This document shows, piece after piece, positions 56,454 through 64,000 of a stretch of DNA of 64,000 bases. The translations under genes were made by a program, and so were the position numbers. Location: the NCBI RefSeq assembly GCF_900168115.1, contig NZ_FUZC01000017.1:626-64625 (forward strand), written 5' to 3'. How positions within the stretch are numbered: position 1 is the first letter of the stretch; every line of letters begins with the position of its first letter. This stretch comes from Salegentibacter salinarum. Lineage in GTDB: Bacteria > Bacteroidota > Bacteroidia > Flavobacteriales > Flavobacteriaceae. Under the pieces are notes generated by a model, which saw only the letters and a list, made by a program, of their open reading frames with translations, was not told the DNA's origin and did not search any database.

Positions 56454-56519
56454 TTCGTTTCTTTTTAATTAATTATTCATTGAAGGAAAATCGGAAATTC
56501 TATTTTCCAAAATTTTTGA

Positions 56520-57023
56520 TTAGAGTTTAAATTTTACACCGGCAGAGGCTACCAATTGTCCACTATCCAGGATGACGTATTTAATTTCAGCAAAGGGTAG
56601 GATACTGCTGCCAATATCAAAATTGAGCCCGCCACCAAGGTTAAGTCCAAAACGACCGTCTGATGCTGAAAAATTTCCACCCATACCCCACGAATCATCA
56701 TAGGAAACTTTTATGCTACTGTAATTAAGTCCGCCAAGGGCATAAACCCCCAGGTCACTGTTATTCAGAAAATAATAGTTGGCATTGGCATTAAATTCCA
56801 GCCAATTCATTTTAAATCCATATTCTTCTTTCGGAAAATAATAGATGACCGAAGGTGAGATGCTAAGTTTTTCCATGACAGGAAACTCTGCATTGACCCC
56901 AATACCCAGGTTTTCTATTTCGGTTCCATAGGCAAGAAAGCCTCCGATTCTGGTTTCTTCTTGTGCTTGCGTAGTGCTTAAGAATCCTAACATAAGGATA
57001 ATAGAGAATAGTGTTTTTTTCAT
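56520..57023 (-). CDS. Small outer membrane beta-barrel protein
   Basis: A 167-residue protein with a signal peptide (MKKTLFSIILMLGFLSTTQAQ) and about eight amphipathic beta strands rich in Gly, Asn and aromatic residues, ending VKFKL. This is the size of an eight-stranded OmpA/OmpX-type barrel. It is the first gene of the leftward CHAT operon, divergent from the ECF sigma factor gene across 278 bp, so it is a probable direct target of that sigma factor. Confidence 0.72.
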   Translation of the reverse strand: MKKTLFSIILMLGFLSTTQAQEETRIGGFLAYGTEIENLGIGVNAEFPVMEKLSISPSVIYYFPKEEYGFKMNWLEFNANANYYFLNNSDLGVYALGGLNYSSIKVSYDDSWGMGGNFSASDGRFGLNLGGGLNFDIGSSILPFAEIKYVILDSGQLVASAGVKFKL

Positions 57024-57261
57024 TTTATATTAATTTTTGATTAAACATTCACCTATTGATACCTTTAGAAAAAAGAAGTAAACATTGGGAGTGATAAAAA
57101 TTTATGGGAAGCAGTTTTTTAAACAACTAATTCAGGGGCAGAGCTATAAGATATAGATCAGAAAAAATTTTTTGATTTTTGAGACAGCACTGACTATGAA
57201 TGTCAATGAGATCATACTTTAAGGGGGAGGCTAAAGAATAATGTGTAGTAGGAAAAAAGTT

Positions 57262-57269
57262 TACCTTTG
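57262..57269 (+). promoter_or_regulatory. Candidate -7 element for the ECF sigma gene
   Basis: TACCTTTG is an exact match to the Bacteroidota -7 consensus TAnnTTTG, 32 bases before the start codon. No good -33 TTTG was found. The rest of the 57024-57301 gap must hold the divergent promoter of the beta-barrel gene, which I could not define. Confidence 0.45.
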
Positions 57270-57301
57270 CCGATGTTTACTTTACCCCAAAAAATGGATT
57301 A

Positions 57302-57847
57302 ATGGTTAAAGACCAGTATTTAGTTGATAAACTAAAGCAAAATGACTTGAAAACTTTAGATAGGATCTATCTTACTTATAAAGAGGAGTTTTTTTTGTTT
57401 GCCCATACATTTTTTATACCCTCAGAGGATATTTCAGATATCTACCAGGAGACTATTATCAGTTTATATGAAAATGTACAAGATCAAAAACTGGAGCAAT
57501 TAACCAGTTCATTAAAAACCTATCTATTTGCCATTGGGAAATTTAAAATATACAAGCAATTAAATAAGAATAAAAAAATCTATCATGGTGAAGGAATAAT
57601 TCATGTTTCGGAAGAAATGAAGGTATTTGAAGCAGAAATAGATGATCAACGGCAAATAGCCTTAAAAAGATCATGGACAAGTTTAGGTGAGAAATGTCAG
57701 GAAATTTTGGAGTTGTATTATTATAAAGGAATGACTTTAAATGAAATACAAGAAGCTTTAAAATATTCTTCTAAAGATGTATTGAAAAGTCAAAAATCAA
57801 GATGCCTAAAACAGCTAAAGCAATTAGTGAGGGGAAAATATGAATAA
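57302..57847 (+). CDS. ECF-type RNA polymerase sigma factor
   Basis: A 181-residue sigma-70-family protein. Region 2 lies at about residues 10-80 (LKTLDRIYLTYKEEFFLFAH; DIYQETIISLYENV) and region 4 at 120-175 (KCQEILELYYYKGMTLNEIQEALKYSS, a helix-turn-helix). The ATG at 57302 is used because the one at 57294 runs into a stop. It overlaps the downstream TPR membrane protein by 8 bp, the usual sigma/anti-sigma arrangement. It lies divergent from the envelope operon that ends with the CHAT protease. Confidence 0.9.
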   Translation: MVKDQYLVDKLKQNDLKTLDRIYLTYKEEFFLFAHTFFIPSEDISDIYQETIISLYENVQDQKLEQLTSSLKTYLFAIGKFKIYKQLNKNKKIYHGEGIIHVSEEMKVFEAEIDDQRQIALKRSWTSLGEKCQEILELYYYKGMTLNEIQEALKYSSKDVLKSQKSRCLKQLKQLVRGKYE

Positions 57848-58547
57848 GGAGGAATTAATAGAAAAGTATTTTAGTAACCAACTTTCTGAAAATGAATTTC
57901 AGCAACTCGAGCAGCTCCTGCAAGAAGATGCTGAACTAAGGGAGAATTTTTATAATGAGCTGGAGATTAAACAGGCCATTACACAAGAAAAACATGTGTC
58001 CTTAAAAGAAAGACTTCAAAAATTAGAAAAAAAGCCAACAAACAAAAAGTCGTGGTACTTATATGCGGCAGCAGTTACAATTCTCATTGTTATAGGTTCT
58101 CTATTTTATAATTTGAAAACCAATGATCAATTATATGCTGAAAATTTTGAAGCATACCCAAATGTCATAAGCCTGTCAACCAGAAGCGAAGTTAGTATAG
58201 AAAATAAAGAATCCGAAGCCTTTAAATTATATGATGCTGAAAAATTTAATAAAGCTGCAATCGCCTTCCAGGATTTATATGAAAAGAATGAAAAGGATTA
58301 TTTAAGGTTTTATCATGGGGTAAGTCTATTAGCAAAGAACAATACTATCGAAGGAATTGAGGTTTTAGAAGGTTATGACTGGCAGGAACAGCAAAGTGAC
58401 TTTACGATTCCTGCTTTTTGGTATGTTGGGTTAGCTTATCTAAAGCTGGAAAAAACATCGGAAGCCAGAAATTATTTAAAAAAAGTAGCTCTTTCCGATA
58501 GTCAGCTTAGGAGCCAGGCACAACGCTTATTAAAACAATTGGATTGA
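57840..58547 (+). CDS. Membrane TPR protein, probable anti-sigma factor
   Basis: A 235-residue protein. It has an N-terminal cytoplasmic helical domain (residues 1-65, EELIEKYFSNQLSENEFQQLEQLL; the layout of Bacteroidota anti-sigma domains), one TM helix at about 71-91 (SWYLYAAAVTILIVIGSLFY), and a periplasmic TPR part (residues 130-232, AAIAFQDLYEKNEKDYLRFYHGVSLL and PAFWYVGLAYLKLEKTSEARNYL). The start lies inside the sigma gene. The periplasmic TPRs could sense or bind a partner such as the TPR-CHAT protease; proteolytic release of the sigma factor would be a natural mechanism, but this is inference. Confidence 0.78.
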   Translation: MNKEELIEKYFSNQLSENEFQQLEQLLQEDAELRENFYNELEIKQAITQEKHVSLKERLQKLEKKPTNKKSWYLYAAAVTILIVIGSLFYNLKTNDQLYAENFEAYPNVISLSTRSEVSIENKESEAFKLYDAEKFNKAAIAFQDLYEKNEKDYLRFYHGVSLLAKNNTIEGIEVLEGYDWQEQQSDFTIPAFWYVGLAYLKLEKTSEARNYLKKVALSDSQLRSQAQRLLKQLD

Positions 58548-58979
58548 TGTTTCCTTTTAATTTCCTCAATGGTTCCACCCGTTAGCCTTGTGAGAAAATG
58601 GTGGAGTGTAGGGAGGATTCTGACCACGTTTAATTAGAGCAGGAGCGAATCAAATTCATCTGTTTTTCATATTAAGAAAAAATATAAAAGTAAATCGCTT
58701 AGAATTTGCATCCAGACCAATAGAGCTGTTATTAATGAACTTAGTTATTTTTACATTAATTCCAGATTTCATTAGATTTAGTGAGAATAACTGGAATATT
58801 GTCCGTGATTAATAATTGTCTGTTCGTGTTGTGTTACGTACCCGCCTTTATTGCCTATCAAAGCACACTTATCATTTGGTTCTATTGCAATAGTAGAAGT
58901 TGTTGATATAAAGGTTTCTATTGCTACAGTAGTATTGTTTTTTCTGGTGACAATAATTCAATGACATAAAGTTCTTAAG
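58548..58979. other. Gap with no intact gene
   Basis: About 430 bp. The minus strand has a start-less 57-codon open stretch (58788-58957), which looks coding-like but matches no family I recognise and may be a fragment. No other feature seen. Confidence 0.4.
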
Positions 58980-59438
58980 TTATGCTCGTGTCTGCTTAAA
59001 AATTCTAACTTCTATGGTTTTATTTGCTTCATCCTTTGGAACCAGGACATGGTAAGTGATCACAGGTGCTATCATCGCATCATTTTGAATAAATGTCACA
59101 TATAAATTCCGACCCTCGGTACAGCTTTCAATAAGGGAATAATCGATAGAGTCATTTCCCGACCCGAGCCGTACTTTCCCGATAATCAAATCGAAATTTG
59201 TAAAGTCAATAAGGGTTGGATCGCATGTTCCGGTAACCTTATCCTTGTATTCAGCGAGGTTGGTAATTAGTTCAAATTCTTCTGTAGTGGAAATATCTAA
59301 GCTGTATCTGGTATCATTACAAGCATATTCGTCTTCCAGGCTAATAGTCGCAATTCTATAATTTTCGCAGGAGTCATCTGAATTACAGCTTAAAAGAAAA
59401 CATAATGCCAAACCCAGCATCCAAATATAATGTTTCAT
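58980..59438 (-). CDS. Small lipoprotein of unknown function
   Basis: A 152-residue lipoprotein (lipobox CFLLSC, Cys18, then NSDDSCENY). The mature part contains four further cysteines (including C24 and those in EYACNDTRY, GTCDPT and ESCTEG), suggesting disulphides in the periplasm or at the surface. The pattern DLIIGKVRLGSGNDSI and YHVLVPKDEANKTIEVRIFKQTR is seen in uncharacterised Bacteroidota lipoproteins. It is transcribed alone. 285 bp to the next gene hold nothing visible. Confidence 0.65.
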   Translation of the reverse strand: MKHYIWMLGLALCFLLSCNSDDSCENYRIATISLEDEYACNDTRYSLDISTTEEFELITNLAEYKDKVTGTCDPTLIDFTNFDLIIGKVRLGSGNDSIDYSLIESCTEGRNLYVTFIQNDAMIAPVITYHVLVPKDEANKTIEVRIFKQTRA

Positions 59439-59724
59439 TAGGTTATTTATTTTATAGATGTTCGAATGTAAAAAAGGTTGCGCTATAACTTGGATAAATT
59501 TACTTTTTTTATTTAGGATGGAGGATTAGGGCAGGCAATGGAAAGCCGACCGGATTTCAGTTGAAGTAAACAGTTTTTTTAGGCTGGAAGGAAGGTAAGT
59601 CATTCAACATTTCCTATCTTAAAAAAACAATATGATTCCCCTCATAAATTTTGAGTGTATAATTAAGCAAATTTGAACTCCCAAATCCAGATATTTCCGG
59701 ATAGGAAAATAAAAAATAGAAATT

Positions 59725-60189
59725 ATGAAAAAGCCAATAAAGCGACATGAAGCTCTTAAACCTCTTAGCAGGGAACATCATCACGGCTTATTGTTGTGCT
59801 GGAAAATAAGACAGGGAGTAAGAAAAGAGGTTGAAGTCTCGCGAATAAAAGCTTATACAGAATGGTTTAAAATTCATTATCTCGACCCGCATTTTGAAGC
59901 TGAAGAACAATATATTTTCCCAGTATTAGGTAATGATAATAAACTTGTAAAACGAGCCCTGAAGGAACACCGCAGGTTAAAGCGTTTATTCTCCCAGGAT
60001 ACGGACATTGAGATTGCTTTAAATAATATTGAAGAGGAACTGGATAGCCATATTAGGTTTGAAGAACGTATTCTCTTTAATGAAATCCAGGAAGTTGCTT
60101 CAGCTGAACAACTGGCCAATATTGAAAAGCATCATAACGGAATTCAATTCTCTGATGACCACTGGCAGGATCATTTCTGGGAGAATTAA
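59725..60189 (+). CDS. Hemerythrin-domain protein, copy 1
   Basis: A 154-residue four-helix protein with the HHE pattern of iron-binding residues: LSREHHHGLLLCWK, LDPHFEAEEQYIFP, KEHRRLKRLF and DSHIRFEERILFNEIQE, ending with a HHNGIQFSDDHWQDHFW tail. Proteins of this type bind a di-iron centre and are linked to oxygen or nitric oxide sensing, storage or iron-cluster repair. No signal peptide, so cytoplasmic. A paralogue follows 62 bp downstream; molybdenum cofactor genes are nearby. Confidence 0.82.
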   Translation: MKKPIKRHEALKPLSREHHHGLLLCWKIRQGVRKEVEVSRIKAYTEWFKIHYLDPHFEAEEQYIFPVLGNDNKLVKRALKEHRRLKRLFSQDTDIEIALNNIEEELDSHIRFEERILFNEIQEVASAEQLANIEKHHNGIQFSDDHWQDHFWEN

Positions 60190-60251
60190 TTATAAACTTC
60201 AGATTACAACAAGAATGGATTTCCGCAGAGGCGGGCATAAAAATTATTATA

Positions 60252-60713
60252 ATGAGTACAAGTGTAAAATCTTCAGCAAAAAATCCTTCCGAATTGAAGC
60301 CGGTATTAGAGGAACATCATCATGCATTGCAGGTGTGTTCCAGGATTCGGGAAGGTTTGGAGAACGATGTTGAGCTGGAGCGGATAAGAGCTTATATGAA
60401 CTGGTTTCAAAAAAATTACCTGGAGCCCCATTTCGAAATTGAAGAAAAATATATTTTCCCGAAGCTTGGATATAACGTAAGGGTAAAAAAAGCTCTTGCT
60501 AACCATAGGCGCATTAGAAAACTATTAAGTTGTGGATGTGCGGATGAAAAAGTACTCAATTTACTAGAAGAGGAACTCTCTGCCCATATACGATTTGAAG
60601 AACGGATTCTTTTTAAAGAGATTAACAATAAAAAAGAGCTGGCAGAAATTGAAAAACAGCACCATACTATATCTTTTTCTGGTGAAGACTGGGAAGATCA
60701 GTTTTGGGCCTGA
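60252..60713 (+). CDS. Hemerythrin-domain protein, copy 2
   Basis: A 153-residue paralogue of the preceding gene with the same metal-binding pattern (LEEHHHALQVCSRI, LEPHFEIEEKYIFP, ANHRRIRKLL, SAHIRFEERILFKEI) and a similar C-terminal SFSGEDWEDQFWA. Overall similarity between the two indicates tandem duplication. It has an extra CGC motif (LLSCGCADEK) absent from copy 1. Confidence 0.82.
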   Translation: MSTSVKSSAKNPSELKPVLEEHHHALQVCSRIREGLENDVELERIRAYMNWFQKNYLEPHFEIEEKYIFPKLGYNVRVKKALANHRRIRKLLSCGCADEKVLNLLEEELSAHIRFEERILFKEINNKKELAEIEKQHHTISFSGEDWEDQFWA

Positions 60714-60771
60714 GACTTATCACTGAAACCATTTAAGTTTCACATAACTCCTTCATTGATTTTTTAATTGA

Positions 60772-62106
60772 TTAGTTATCGTCGTTTCTCTCTTCTCCCA
60801 TCTGGGAAGAGATAAAAGGGATTCGCGGAGCCAGGAAATACCCGGTTAGACTTGCAAAAAGAATAGGAATAAAATATCCAAACCCGGTTAAAGTAGCAAG
60901 TAAAATGGTAGTACTCATTGGGGTCCTGGTTACACAGGCATTTATTGCCGCCATACAGGTGATTACTGCAAGAGACAGGTTAGTAGATGGAAAAAGCTGG
61001 TGAATAATCAAGCCCAGGGTTGCGCCAACGAAGAAAAGGGGTATAATAAATCCGCCTCGCCAGCCTGAAGTAACGGTAACTGAAATCGCCAGGATTTTTA
61101 CAAAAAGAATAGCGACAAGAAACTCCAAATTAAAGTCATTCAATAAAAGATCGTTGATTTCGTGATGCCCGAAATATCGGGTTATCGGAAAATAAAATGC
61201 TATAATTCCAAGAATGATTCCGCCGATGAATGTCTTATAATATATCGGGAAATTGAGCTTGTAGAAGGCCGATTTTAGAAATTTTGTACAAAAAATAAAT
61301 ACCCAGCCGAACAACGTTGCCACTACTGCAAATAACACGGCATAAGCAAAATCGAATTTATCTTCCATAATATAGGAAGGAAGATCCCAGATTGGCCCTA
61401 TACCGAGATGTATAATTAGCGCAAAGATGATATAACTAAAGCAACTGGCCACAAATGCCGGTATTATGGCTTTATAATAAGCTGCGGCGTGCTTATGATG
61501 CAGGATTTCTAGTGAAAATAGGCTGCCGCCCAAAGGAGCGCCAAAAAGCGCGGTAAAGCCTGAAGCCATTCCGGCAATACTGAGAGATCGTAACTCTTCC
61601 CCTTTTAATCTCAACACTTTTCCCAGCCAGCTCCCGGTAGAACCGGTTACCTGAACAAGAGGTGCTTCAGGGCCTAAACTTCCGCCGGAGCCCACACACA
61701 GCAAAGAAGACAAAACCATGGAAAGATTGTTTTTTGGATCCAGTTTGCCTTTATTAAACCTAATATTATTTACGATTAACTGAATTTCTCCAGGATCTCC
61801 AATAAGATGAATTATTAAACCGGCCAGTAAACCTGCCAAAGCCATTGTAGGTATCACCTGCCAGCCATCAAAAAATGCCATTCCGTGCATAACTATTTCC
61901 AGGACAATCCAGTATACACCTGAGATTATCCCGCCCATGATCCCTAAAAGCGCCCATAGGAAGAAATTCCGGCTAAATACAAAAGGATTAAACTTTAGGG
62001 GTCTGTCCAGAACATCCAGTGACCTGATTAATTTTCGTCTGGTTCTAATCTTCAAGCTTTGAATTTTTAATGCGATTACGAAAATGAAAGAATTTTCGAA
62101 CCGCAA
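60772..62106 (-). CDS. ClC-family chloride channel or antiporter
   Basis: A 444-residue protein with about 10-11 hydrophobic segments and the ClC core VGSGGSLGPEAPLVQ, where Glu147 in GPEAP corresponds to the gating glutamate of GREGP in E. coli ClC. It is followed by AGMASGFTALFGAPLGGSLFSLE and a C-terminal TSGWRGGFIIPLFFVGATLG. The usual GSGIP Ser motif is not recognisable; the aligned part reads GDPGE (residues 103-107). It has no CBS domains. It probably exchanges chloride or another anion (fluoride is possible) for protons. The first in-frame ATG is used; a shorter start is possible. Confidence 0.82.
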   Translation of the reverse strand: MRFENSFIFVIALKIQSLKIRTRRKLIRSLDVLDRPLKFNPFVFSRNFFLWALLGIMGGIISGVYWIVLEIVMHGMAFFDGWQVIPTMALAGLLAGLIIHLIGDPGEIQLIVNNIRFNKGKLDPKNNLSMVLSSLLCVGSGGSLGPEAPLVQVTGSTGSWLGKVLRLKGEELRSLSIAGMASGFTALFGAPLGGSLFSLEILHHKHAAAYYKAIIPAFVASCFSYIIFALIIHLGIGPIWDLPSYIMEDKFDFAYAVLFAVVATLFGWVFIFCTKFLKSAFYKLNFPIYYKTFIGGIILGIIAFYFPITRYFGHHEINDLLLNDFNLEFLVAILFVKILAISVTVTSGWRGGFIIPLFFVGATLGLIIHQLFPSTNLSLAVITCMAAINACVTRTPMSTTILLATLTGFGYFIPILFASLTGYFLAPRIPFISSQMGEERNDDN

Positions 62107-62294
62107 TTTATTAAAATTAGAGAAAGAGAAAGTTCAATTTTCACCTGTTTTTTGAATAATTATCAATGAAGGATAGTTCTAATTGAAGAAGCTAAATATG
62201 AACCCCCAATTATTGTTAATACCTTATAAATCAATGTTTACAAGGAACAAGATGGTGGAGTGTCGCATAGCAAGTTCTTGTTTTTTTATCAATA
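62107..62294. other. Intergenic region between clc and moaA
   Basis: AT-rich, divergent promoter region for the ClC and moaA genes. No clear promoter or repeat was recognised. Confidence 0.4.
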
Positions 62295-62444
62295 TTGAAG
62301 GGTAAATTGTCCTTTGCTATTGCTACATTTGTTATCATACCTTTAATGGCCTTAGCTTCTTTTTGGGTTTTTCGGTATTTACCGGAACCCTTAAAAAAGA
62401 AACCAAACAATAAACCCCGAGTGGATGTTAGTAGACAACCATAA
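62295..62444 (+). CDS. Possible 49-residue single-pass membrane peptide upstream of moaA
   Basis: A short ORF that would start at a TTG (LKGKLSFAIATFVII as first residues) with one strong TM helix (FAIATFVIIPLMALASFWVF) followed by a basic, Pro-rich tail (LPEPLKKKPNNKPRV). It overlaps the moaA start by 20 bp. The amino-acid pattern is protein-like, and the hydrophobic helix plus charged tail is hard to get by chance, but the start codon is unusual and no family is known to me. Confidence 0.35.
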   Translation: MKGKLSFAIATFVIIPLMALASFWVFRYLPEPLKKKPNNKPRVDVSRQP

Positions 62445-63405
62445 AAGAATACATGATTATTTAAGAATTTCGCTTACAGATAGCTGCAACTTCCGTTGCC
62501 AGTATTGTATGCCCGATGAGAATATACAATGCTTACCAAATAAACATCTCATGCAGGTTGATGAGATTGAAAAAATTGCAACCAATTTTGTAAACCTGGG
62601 AGTTAATAAAATTAGGCTCACAGGAGGAGAGCCCCTGGTGAGAAAAGAGTTCAGGGAAATTTTATCCCGACTATCCAAACTCCCGGTCGAAATAAGCCTT
62701 ACCACCAATGCGGTGCTTGTACATAAGTTTATAGACGACTTTAAAGCTGCCGGAATCCGTGCGGTAAACGTTAGTCTCGACACCTTAGATGCCGAAACTT
62801 TTAAAAGGATCACGAAAAGAGATCAGTTTGATTTAGTATGGCGAAATATTCAATTATTGCTGAAAGAAGGTTTCAGGGTTAAGATTAATGCAGTTGCGAT
62901 TGAAGGTGTAATTGAAAAGGAAATCCTGGATTTTGTAGAAATAACCAGGGATTTACCCTTACATGTACGCATGATAGAATTTATGCCTTTTGAAGGAAAT
63001 CACTGGAATAGTAAAAAAGTGATCACCGCCACCCAAATGTTGAAATGGGCTGAAGCCGAATATGATATGGTGAAGTTGAAAGACAAACCACATGCCACTG
63101 CTAAAAAATATAAAGCCATTGGTCACGAAGGTACCTTTGCATTCATTACCACGATGACCGAGCATTTTTGCGGGGATTGTAACCGTATGCGAATTACAGC
63201 AGATGGGAAAATGAAGAATTGCCTCTTTGGCAAAGATGAAATGGATTTATTAGGTACCCTGCGTAAAGGTGAAGATATTGAGCCGCTAATTAGGTTATCG
63301 GTTTTAAAGAAACATGCAGTGATGGGAGGCCAGTTTAATAAATCGTATAAGGATACCGAGACCACTCAACTCGAGAATCGAAGTATGATTAGAATTGGCG
63401 GATGA
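62425..63405 (+). CDS. moaA: GTP 3',8-cyclase (molybdenum cofactor synthesis)
   Basis: A 326-residue radical SAM enzyme. The N-terminal cluster motif CxxxCxxC is C21-NFR-C25-QY-C28. The second cluster is FCGDCNRMRITADGKMKNCL near the C-terminus, and the protein ends with the conserved GG (IRIGG) needed for activity. It converts GTP to 3',8-cyclo-dihydro-GTP with MoaC as partner (no moaC in view). Its stop overlaps the start of moeA by 4 bp, so the two are translationally coupled. Confidence 0.95.
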   Translation: MLVDNHKRIHDYLRISLTDSCNFRCQYCMPDENIQCLPNKHLMQVDEIEKIATNFVNLGVNKIRLTGGEPLVRKEFREILSRLSKLPVEISLTTNAVLVHKFIDDFKAAGIRAVNVSLDTLDAETFKRITKRDQFDLVWRNIQLLLKEGFRVKINAVAIEGVIEKEILDFVEITRDLPLHVRMIEFMPFEGNHWNSKKVITATQMLKWAEAEYDMVKLKDKPHATAKKYKAIGHEGTFAFITTMTEHFCGDCNRMRITADGKMKNCLFGKDEMDLLGTLRKGEDIEPLIRLSVLKKHAVMGGQFNKSYKDTETTQLENRSMIRIGG

Positions 63406-64000
63406 TATCAGTAGAACAGGCTAAAAAAATCCTCGCTGAAAATTCAGAAAGAGGAGAAATTACAGAAAAAAGCCTTGGTGAATGCCTGGGCTTAACACTT
63501 GCTGAAAATATTTATTCCCTAATTGATGTTCCTTCCTTCGATAATTCAGCAATGGATGGCTATGCGATGAATTTTGATGAATCTAACCGAACCTGGGAAG
63601 TTTCAAATATAATTCAGGCAGGAGATACTTCTGAAATAAATATCGCTCCGGGAAAAGCCGCTCGTATTTTTACGGGAGCAAAGATTCCTAAAGGTACCAA
63701 TACCGTAATTCCGCAGGAGTTGATAGCGATTAGTGAAGAAGGGCAAATCTCTTATGATGGAGATAAAATTTCTACGGGTAGCAATGTGAGGTTAAAAGGT
63801 TCTCAATCTAAGAAGAACTCTTTAATCCTTGAAAAAGGCCAGGTTTTAGGAGCCGGCCAAATAGGCTTACTCGCCTCGGTTGGAGTTGCACTGGTAAAGG
63901 TTTTTTCTCCTCCTAAAGTTGGTTTCATTGTCACGGGGAATGAATTGAAAGAACCCGGTACACCTTTAAAAGAAGGAGAAATATATAATTCTAACGGTCC
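63402..64000 (+). CDS. moeA: Molybdopterin molybdenumtransferase (3' partial)
   Basis: Open from the ATG at 63402 to the window end (199 codons). Reads MISVEQAKKILAE, then DVPSFDNSAMDGYA, FTGAKIPKGTNTVIPQE, and TGNELKEPGTPLKEGEIYNSNG, all standard MoeA segments. It inserts molybdate into the molybdopterin cofactor with adenylylated MPT from MogA. It starts inside moaA (ATGA overlap). The C-terminal half lies outside. Confidence 0.93.
   Translation, partial: MISVEQAKKILAENSERGEITEKSLGECLGLTLAENIYSLIDVPSFDNSAMDGYAMNFDESNRTWEVSNIIQAGDTSEINIAPGKAARIFTGAKIPKGTNTVIPQELIAISEEGQISYDGDKISTGSNVRLKGSQSKKNSLILEKGQVLGAGQIGLLASVGVALVKVFSPPKVGFIVTGNELKEPGTPLKEGEIYNSNG

Noticed and set aside
58788-58957. 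Start-less 57-codon open stretch on the minus strand (contains NDKCALIGNKGGYVTQHEQ)
   Set aside because: Looks somewhat coding-like, but there is no ATG, GTG or TTG start, no family match that I recognise, and it is flanked by stops; at most a fragment.

Overview
The window looks like the chromosome of a marine-type Bacteroidota, most likely a Flavobacteriaceae member near Gramella, Salegentibacter or Zunongwangia. The grounds are two SusC/SusD pairs, a type IX secretion C-terminal sorting domain, a DUF6520-type small secreted protein, many short-spaced lipoproteins, a Wza/Wzc/Wzi capsule locus, AT-rich DNA, and -7 promoter elements of the Bacteroidota type (TAnnTTTG). The genus is inference. 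No rRNA, tRNA, CRISPR array, intact insertion sequence or prophage was seen.

Layout. 1-3.5 kb: the 3' part of a large secreted repeat protein (MBG/YDG repeats, T9SS tail) with a companion beta-barrel protein. 3.8-9.5 kb (minus): SusC, SusD and an alkaline-phosphatase-superfamily phosphodiesterase in one tight operon. Divergent from it are a STAS-like protein and an AraC regulator, then a DUF6520 protein and a strong bidirectional terminator. 12.7-20 kb (minus): a second SusC/SusD pair with an M16 zinc peptidase, which suggests peptide capture. 20.7-21.8 kb: three tandem XRE regulators.

22.8-46.4 kb (plus): a capsule or exopolysaccharide locus. It holds a UDP-HexNAc dehydrogenase, RmlB, RmlA, a sugar N-formyltransferase, WecE, a GT56 (WecF family) transferase, a flippase, an O-acetyltransferase, an asparagine-synthetase-like amidotransferase, a Wzy candidate, a heparinase II/III-like protein, two GT4 transferases, WecB, a WecA/MraY-type initiating transferase, then Wza, Wzc and Wzi. 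The gene set parallels the enterobacterial common antigen pathway, with a formyltransferase in place of the WecD acetyltransferase. A NusG/UpxY-like relic lies upstream, and palindromic repeats sit in the flanking genes, one of them in frame inside the dehydrogenase.

46.7-58.5 kb: a CHAT-protease locus. An ECF sigma factor and a TPR membrane protein (probable anti-sigma) run rightward. Divergent from them are eight consecutive envelope genes (small beta-barrel, beta-helix lipoprotein, lipocalin-like protein, small secreted proteins, two propeller-like proteins, coiled-coil lipoprotein), then a hairpin terminator, then a secreted, membrane-anchored TPR-CHAT protease. This is the best candidate for an undescribed system in the window.

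59-64 kb: a lipoprotein, two paralogous hemerythrin-like proteins, a ClC-family channel/antiporter, a possible 49-residue membrane peptide, and molybdenum cofactor genes moaA and moeA (cut by the window end).
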